DNA of 64,000 nt from Rugalucina vietnamica (taxonomy: Eukaryota; Mollusca; Bivalvia; Lucinida; Lucinidae): contig OZ024874.1 in NCBI GenBank assembly GCA_964017185.1, forward strand, positions 31,286,721-31,350,720, read 5' to 3'. The notes beneath the pieces are model-generated. The model worked only from the letters and a program-made list of their open reading frames with translations. It was not told where the DNA came from and searched no databases. The position numbers were made by a program, and so were the translations under genes. Below, piece by piece: positions 58,801 to 64,000 of this stretch; position 1 is the stretch's first letter; each line of letters starts with the position of its first letter.

Positions 58801-61800
58801 TTTATTTTTATCTGATTTTTCGAAGAAATTTCTTTGTGCAAACAGAATAGCCCCAGATGGGACGCCGCGTTCTGCGGCGTCACATCTAGATCTGGGGCTA
58901 TGCTGTTTGCCTAGGTCCCACAAAATGACCACCAGGCTTATGTGAGTTAAAACAATTGGTGAGCATTTGGTTGCAATATCTTGATAAAGAAAAAGTACAT
59001 GATTGCCTACCGACTAATTCGCAGTTAACAGTTTTACTCCAAGTTCCATCAGCAAGGCATTCAATACTCGCCCCTCCTATCCGTCTAAAGCCTATGTTAC
59101 AGCTAACCGGAACTGACTGTCCGAATGTTGTTAACGCATTCGTGAAATCAACACTTCCATTGGCGACTGTCGCAGTCCTTCCACAATCTGGTAGGGAATT
59201 AAAGATGAATGCGAATACATATTTTAATTACTGATAGGTGTAACGTGAGATAAAAGTGTGAACAACAAATTTTCATAAAGTTCTAAGAGAATGAAAAAAT
59301 GTGGAAGTAGGAATGAGCTAAACAAGACGGACAATGACAATAGAATACATGTATTGGAATAAGGCATGTTCCGGGATAAGCAAAACAAGCAAAAGATCGC
59401 AACATCTTTAAAACTAAACTAACCAATTATAGAGCAATAAGAATCATTGTTCCAACGTCCAGTTTCCATACACCTGATGAATCCTGTACCAGTCACTCTA
59501 AATCCAAAGTCGCAAATAAGCTTGGCCTTTGCGTTATATTTGGTACCTTCGAAGAAATCTATTACCCCATTCGCTATGTCAGAATGTTCACAATCTGAAA
59601 TCATATTTTTGAATGAGCAGTTATTTAACTTAAACCTTTATCATAGGCTACTATATATGACCGTAGAAGGTCTCCTCGGTATGTTTGTTTGAATTGATGT
59701 TTTACGTCCCAGTCAAAAGCTATGGTCATGTATGTCGGGACGTTGCCTCCATTTTATGGGGCTTTTACCCAAAATTAGGATGTCATGACATCCAACAAGT
59801 GCTTCAAATTTCCACAAACCCACACTCTTACACCCGTACACAGTGATGATATGATCAGGTGATTTAGAGTGGCATGGTCATGAAATCAATGACCTGAACT
59901 ACTTGGCCATGGGGGCTGCCGTTTTCAGTTGTTAATGCAGGTTTTCCTCTTTTTCTGACTCAATAATTTATATATATTAATTTTTTGGACTCAATAATTT
60001 ATAGTTATTAAAGAAAAAAAAGCTTCATATATAACCCAACTAAACCAATAAGGCTTTTATGTATGGCTGGTTTGACATGAAGCACTTTTCCTGGGCAAGC
60101 TCAAACTTGAGCGGTTAAACAGTAATCAGATGATCAGTCGGAAGCGTAGAAGCTTTGATTGGAGACACAAGCAGTCCATCTATTTCTTTAGGCTCCGGAA
60201 TGAGACTATAGCAAGTTATTTGGGTTCTATGATTCAATAATTGTAATGTCAGGATAAATCAACTGAAAATGATGAAAAACGCTCATTCCTCATATCTTTT
60301 AATCATGATAAAAGCGTAACATAACCAATGCAAATACAGACAAATGATATTAAACAGCTGAGAAACACGTGGTACGGAATGGGTGACGCACAATGAAATT
60401 CTGTCCGAAACTGAACTGAGAAATTTGAGTTTTCTCCTATAGCGTTTACTCTATTGACTGAAAGATATGTGCAGTCGATGCAGAATATAAAAATTTATTG
60501 AATAAAAGTAACATAAGAAATCCAGGTTATTTAGTTTTCGCAAACACTTCCACCCCATGAACATATAGTACTTCCATCACAATCACATTGAAGTGTTTGC
60601 GAAAACGAAATAACCGGGATTTCTTATGTTACTTTCTTTCAATAATTGTTCAATTTCTGCATTGACTGCACCCATCTATCAGCTAGTAGAAGAAACGCTA
60701 GTAGGAGAAAACTCGAAAATCTACCCTCAACTTCGGACAGAATTCCATTGTGTGTCACCAATCATTTATCGGTGTGTATGTATACAATACCACGTGATTC
60801 TCAGTAGTGTATTATTTACCAACAATTTCGCATGTTACTGTACTGCTCCATATGCCATCGGACAAACACTGGATATGTGTTCCACCCTGTCGCATGTAGC
60901 CTGTATCACAAGATACAGGAATAAACTGACCATATGTGGTCGGTAATCCGACAAGGTTAGCATGACCATTTTGTATAGTGACATTTCTTCCGCAATCTGT
61001 AAAAAATGGCAAATACTGACTTGATTAAAAAAAAGAAAAAAAAAGCTCGAGGTGAGAAAAGCAGAATAGAAGGACCAGGATTCATGCAATTAAATTTAAA
61101 CTAAAACTGATATGATAATTTTTGTCTTCTATTCTTACTTTAATTTTCACAGTAGATGTATCTTATGGACATTTAATTGCGGACTATTCCATTCAGTTTC
61201 AGATTGCAAATCTAGTCAATAGACTTTCTTTCTTCAGGTTTGACGTATGCAAAGCAAAGTAATAATGTTAAAATCAGTATGGTTCTAAAATGACTTTGAG
61301 TCATTATAAACAAACCTTAACCGAAACAATGGTATAATTTTACTACGAATATATTGATATCATTACCGTTGATTTCACACTGAACTGAAATATTCCAGCT
61401 GCCACTTGGTAGACAAATTATTTCGTGGTTTTCCATGGTCAAATGAAATCCTGCATCACAGTTGACAAATGCTACATCATTGTAATCTGTTCCAAAAGGG
61501 AACAGGATTTCACCATTAGCTATTGAAGCCCATCCACAGCCTAAAATAGAACAACCAGAGAATAGACATGCGCACTTTTAATACTTAGACAAAATACTAA
61601 AAGATACGACCCGGAAAAGTGCCTGTTAGAAAATAGCGGATGAAATGTGTAGCAACTTACCTCGTATGTATCGCAATTTAAAGTCAAACTTTATAGGAGT
61701 GCGGTTATTATTCAATAATTCAATGAAGATCAGGCCAAATATCCATATGTGGTATACATATAGGTAAAGCCCGATGCAGGGGCAACCTACCAACTAGCTC

Positions 61801-61967
61801 GCAAGTGACTGATTTACTCCAAGTTCCGTCCGCAAGACATTCAATACTCGTCCCTCCTATCCGTCTAAAGCCTATGTTACAGCTAGCTGGAACAAACTGC
61901 CCGAATGTTGTTGAAGCGTTTGTGAAATCGACAGTTCCATTAGCGATTGTCACAGATCTTCCACAAT
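52739..61967 (-). CDS. Ten-sushi-domain type I membrane protein, 5' end not found
   Basis: Twelve exons join in phase (61967-61791, 61540-61367, 60996-60820, 59594-59424, 59187-59011, 58618-58445, 57983-57804, 57446-57276, 56709-56533, 56055-55879, 53415-53249, 52861-52739), about 681 codons. Ten exons each encode one sushi/CCP module of 57-60 residues with four cysteines and the late tryptophan. A transmembrane exon and a 40-residue cytoplasmic tail follow. Sushi modules bind proteins and glycans, as in complement receptors, selectins and adhesion proteins. Modules 1-4 and 5-8 are the same four types in the same order. No signal peptide was found, so the start lies further upstream. Ligand and orthology are unknown. 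Confidence 0.88.
53249..53415 (-). CDS. Sushi gene transmembrane exon
   Basis: It starts after TGTTCCAG and ends ATG|GTAAGA, phase 1 to 0. A hydrophobic run of about 22 residues (SIVAGSFGLIVLIIIGLL) is followed by basic text (RTRAPGRKSKITHKQRK). That is a stop-transfer arrangement placing the sushi modules outside the cell. Confidence 0.92.
53717..54934. mobile_element. Foldback-type word-array element E3
   Basis: TAATAGGGCTTTCACACTTA at the left matches the inverted right end TAATGCGGCTTTCACACTAG. The interior is densely filled with ATCGTG, AATCG, GATACGA and CGTATC words on both strands and interrupted by about 240 bp of ordinary sequence (54235-54530). No transposase. It lies in the intron between the last sushi exon and the transmembrane exon. 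Confidence 0.8.
54935..55878. other. Sushi gene intron with GTTCAAAC palindromes
   Basis: AAAACCCATGTTCAAA is inverted as TTTGAACATGGGTTTT (55134-55185), and GTGTTCAAAC words recur to 55500, one with a CGGCCTGCGGCC centre at 55399. CCGACGTCATTGGTC and GACGTGACGTCATG (55188-55220) resemble CRE and CCAAT sites. Confidence 0.5.
55879..56055 (-). CDS. Sushi module 10 exon
   Basis: Phase 1-1, 59 codons, after GTTTCAG and before G|GTGAGA. The core is ECDTDVEIKNGRANFTG through VVCDAGF, ITCLANRTW and PVCEQFG. The four cysteines and tryptophan are present. Confidence 0.92.
56533..56709 (-). CDS. Sushi module 9 exon
   Basis: Phase 1-1, 59 codons, after TTATCAG. DCGRDVTVAHGIVDFIDG, VICDTGYEI, IECLANGTWSSLPTCQIT. 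The donor is G|GTATGA. Confidence 0.93.
56868..57065 (+). repeat. Palindromic repeat P1, copy 2
   Basis: Same core (GAACCGCCTCGCCGAGGCGG) and flank as 4070-4270 in inverse orientation. It lies in the intron between sushi modules 8 and 9. Confidence 0.85.
57276..57446 (-). CDS. Sushi module 8 exon (type D, second)
   Basis: Phase 1-1, 57 codons: DCGYPDISNGALDFSNGTKY, KLNCDEGYRLYGTGFIEC, ETGRW, CIIIG. It pairs with module 4 (same length, shared NGxxDFxxGTKYNxKAKL). Confidence 0.93.
57804..57983 (-). CDS. Sushi module 7 exon (type C, second)
   Basis: Phase 1-1, 60 codons: DCGSTLIIPGGRADFADG, LPTTYGEYVTVTC, RRQGGTHIQCLASGEWSS, CDIVG. It pairs with module 3 (PTTYGxxxxV, RQGGTHIQCL). Confidence 0.93.
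58445..58618 (-). CDS. Sushi module 6 exon (type B, second)
   Basis: Phase 1-1, 58 codons: GCGGASVANGEIQFPNGTDY, VDCSTGFHLT, IVCLHSGKWNTPVRCEING. It pairs with module 2. Confidence 0.93.
58852..58916. repeat. Palindromic repeat P3
   Basis: Arms of about 27 bp (AACAGAATAGCCCCAGAT with inverse ATCTGGGGCTATGCTGTTT) and an inner palindrome GACGCCGC...GCGGCGTC. It has the same architecture as P1 but unrelated sequence. Confidence 0.85.
59011..59187 (-). CDS. Sushi module 5 exon (type A, second)
   Basis: Phase 1-1, 59 codons: DCGRTATVANGSVDFTNALT, VSCNIGFRRIGGASIECLAD, GTWSKTVNCELVG. It pairs with module 1, with which it is almost identical over the second half. Confidence 0.94.
59424..59594 (-). 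CDS. Sushi module 4 exon (type D, first)
   Basis: Phase 1-1, 57 codons: DCEHSDIANGVIDFFEGTKY, LICDFGFRVTGTGFIRC, ETGRWNNDSYCSIIG. Confidence 0.93.
59690..59940 (-). mobile_element. tRNA-derived SINE with third head type
   Basis: On the minus strand GCCCCCATGGCCAAGTAGTT gives a leucine/serine-like A-box region. A body with TGACATCC and GACATACATGACCATAGC follows, then the tail CTGGGACGTAAAACATCAAT. The B box is degenerate. Confidence 0.65.
60355..60808. repeat. Large palindrome P4 (about 200-bp arms)
   Basis: The left arm (60355-60555) and right arm (60590-60808) match inversely over CACGTGGTA, ATTCTGTCCGAA, GAGTTTTCTCCTA, CAGTC-ATGCAGAA, AGTAACATAAGAAATCC and GTTTTCGCAAACACTTC, around a 35-bp centre. 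The right arm ends 12 bp from the sushi module 3 donor. A fragment of the same repeat is at 27066. Confidence 0.85.
60820..60996 (-). CDS. Sushi module 3 exon (type C, first)
   Basis: Phase 1-1, 59 codons: DCGRNVTIQNGHANLVG, LPTTYGQFIPVSCDTGY, RQGGTHIQCLSDGIWSSTV, CEIVG. Confidence 0.93.
61367..61540 (-). CDS. Sushi module 2 exon (type B, first)
   Basis: Phase 1-1, 58 codons: GCGWASIANGEILFPFGTDY, VNCDAGFHLTMENHEIICL, GSWNISVQCEING. Confidence 0.93.
61791..61967 (-). CDS. Sushi module 1 exon (type A, first)
   Basis: Phase 1-1, 59 codons, after CGAAACAG: DCGRSVTIANGTVDFTNAST, ASCNIGFRRIGGTSIECLAD, GTWSKSVTCELVG. It is the most 5' module recognised. Because it begins in phase 1, at least one coding exon must precede it. 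Confidence 0.93.
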
Positions 61968-63887
61968 CTGTTTCGAAAACATAACATATGAGTCAAACGT
62001 GGGTTGAAATGCAAGACCAAGAAACGTGACAATTATGTGGAGTAAAGTCCTAGGATTCCTATTCACACCCTGTCCAACGTTGACGCCGGTGAAACGGCCC
62101 CAACACCGGTTACTATGGTGCTTTCGCTACAAAATTTGATGGATGCGAATAAATTTCTTGTGTTGTTCAATGTTATATAAACGTTTGCGATGAAGTAAAA
62201 CGCGCATCTAATTGAGAATTAACTTGACTTTTTATTTCTGCTTTGACGAAAAACTGTTTTTGTATAATTTTTCCAAACATTCGATTCAAAGTTGGTAAAC
62301 AATGTTCGGCCAAGGCCTTTTCGGCCGATTTCTACAGAAACTGTTCGTATTTTCCAAAATACGCACAAAATGTAAGCGAACGAGCATTTTGATATGACTT
62401 GTAGGAAAGATTGTTGGACGTTTGCATCGTTCTCGATAGATTTTCCCCCGAAAAATGCACAGGAAGAATTTTATGGCAAAATGTAAACACAACGCCGGTT
62501 ACTACGGTACCAGAATTACCTGGATTATTGGATAGATGGGCATTCTAGCTTTACAAGATGCGGATTGTGTAACTAATTCGTGCCCAGCTTCTGCCTACAT
62601 ACCTCTTTTATGTAGTTTAGGGAACTATACGTTCATTGGCATGGTTATCAACCCTAGAATGAAGAGATTCTAATGAATCAGTTCCGTATTGTTATGAGAT
62701 AGAAGTGGTTCCAATAGGAAAACAGGGCTTGTCCATGACTCACCAATTGCACGTAATTATACATTGAGGTACCTTGGTATTATGAGTTACACCAGCCTTT
62801 CTGCAACCCATATAAATTGAAGTACTTTCTTGCCTGTACTTACTTACTGGCTCAATGACTCTATGACTGACTCACACATTCGGAAGTTTCGAGTCGAAGC
62901 ATAATAATAATGATAATAATGATGATAATAATAATAACAATAATCTTTCATGTGGGTTTCGGGAACTTTACGTTCATTGGCATGGCCATGATCAAGTCTA
63001 TATTGATTTCTTTTAATGAAACGGTTCCGTATAAGATAGATAGTGTCTCATTGTAGAAAAGGTTGCCGTTAGCCATATAAGACACTACTCATTTCTAATT
63101 AAACTTCTTCGTATTTGTTCTTACTTCAGAACTGACTCATTAAGATTAAGATGTTTCTAACAACTCTTTACAAACTAAAAAACCAAAACAAAAACAACAT
63201 ATCTTACTGTTCCGGAAAATAAACGTTCCTCTGATCTACCCGATTTTCTCCCATGAATTAGAGTTTTTAAAAAGTATTTAAAAATGCGTAAGCCATATAT
63301 AGTAAAATAACTTCTTTGTCTGGCTTATTGACAATCAATGATTAAAAAAACATATTAATGAGAAAGGGGTGGGTCATACCGCGGTTTAGGATACTCAAGT
63401 GACCCTTTAGATTTGGCAACAAAGAGAATTACTGTAAATTTGTAACATTCAAGAGGGAAGTCAACATAAAGACTAGCATTATCCAAACGGCAAAGTATCG
63501 TATTGTTTCTTGCAGAATGAGACAATATAAGTGGACGATGCGAAAGGAATCATCATTGACCTTTTAATAAATCAAAGATAAAAAAAGATCCACATTCGTT
63601 TCAAACGGGAACCTTAGAGACTTTCATTGAAGACCGAGCTCCAAGTGAACTAAGAAGTCCAGTATCTACTGAAAATATAATCTTCTCCCCATTGAAAAGC
63701 TCCTGTTTGGTTGGGATTTTTTTCCACAGACGTGACATTCCATTTTCTGACAAAAAATAAGTAAACATATACGTATCAATTTGATTATTTAGTGTATTTC
63801 GGGTATAGCATTCCAAATAACTATATGAGGCAATATACGGTTAACATAAGGTGCATGTATGATGTCACTGAAGGGGAGATAAATTAT
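61968..63887. other. Upstream region of the sushi gene, no exon recognised
   Basis: The text TTTA-GTTCATTGGCATGG, followed by AATGAA(T/A)C(A/G)GTTCCGTAT, occurs twice (about 62617-62720 and 62958-63060), a direct repeat. An AAT-rich microsatellite lies at 62904-62945. GCCGGTTACTA(T/C)GGT occurs at 62106 and 62494. A minus-strand frame at 63601-63816 has no sushi pattern. Confidence 0.5.
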
Positions 63888-64000
63888 TTGTTTGTATGTT
63901 TGTTCTTGCTTTGACGTTCCAGTCAACAGTAACTGTTGTGGCCAGATTGGGAAGGGCTTCGACATTTTGTGGGACTGCTTTTCCAGATTGGGGTGCCATT
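63888..64000 (-). mobile_element. SINE tail, runs off the window
   Basis: The minus strand shares the tail of the SINEs at 37295 and 59690 (GACTGGAACGTCAAAGC, preceded by GTTG). The head is beyond the right edge. Confidence 0.6.

Noticed and set aside
63601-63816. Minus-strand frame near the right edge as a further 5' sushi-gene exon
   Set aside because: Preceded by a usable AG, but none of the frames shows the four-cysteine sushi pattern, and no convincing donor follows.

Overview
The window looks like A+T-rich, intron-rich, repeat-dense DNA from an animal nucleus. The host genes are split into short exons with GT/AG borders and carry metazoan extracellular domains (CLCA, sushi/CCP). The rest is mostly transposable-element debris. 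The combination of tRNA-headed SINEs, tandem sushi genes, CLCA and abundant small palindromic repeats suggests a lophotrochozoan, most likely a bivalve mollusc. That placement is inference, because no species-diagnostic gene is present.

Two host genes lie on the minus strand, in the order sushi gene then CLCA gene when read along that strand. (1) From about 62 kb to 52.7 kb is the 3' part of a type I membrane protein. It has ten sushi/CCP modules, one per exon and all in phase 1-1, then a transmembrane exon and a short tyrosine-rich cytoplasmic tail. Eight of the modules form a four-module block (A-B-C-D) present twice in tandem. The last exon is followed by four further diverged copies at about 237-bp spacing; the farthest is still open and in phase. 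The 5' end of the gene is beyond the right edge or unrecognised. (2) From 39857 to 3484 is a CLCA (calcium-activated chloride channel regulator) gene in eleven phase-compatible exons, about 758 codons. It has a signal peptide, a CLCA metalloprotease domain with HExxH, a VWA domain with a complete MIDAS, and a beta-sandwich domain. The last C-terminal exons lie beyond the left edge. Odd features are an Asn/Asp-Pro-Gly insert just after the zinc site and a tandem duplication of a splice donor.

Between the two genes (41.4-49.4 kb, plus strand) is a nearly intact two-ORF non-LTR retrotransposon with an APE endonuclease and a YVDD reverse transcriptase. It is flanked by two nearly identical 1.1-kb direct repeats.

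The introns and intergenic DNA hold older layers. There are five foldback-type elements whose interiors are made of short degenerate words matching their own termini (0.1-1.3, 6.4-7.8, 33.6-34.2, 34.2-34.9 and 53.7-54.9 kb). There are TIR elements and a decayed Tc1/mariner copy, a jockey/CR1-like RT split by another mariner relic, and a LINE with an inverted 5' half. There are also SINEs with different tRNA-like heads but a common tail, a 145-bp satellite, and several near-perfect palindromes. No rRNA gene, intact tRNA gene, CRISPR array or bacterial-type operon was seen.
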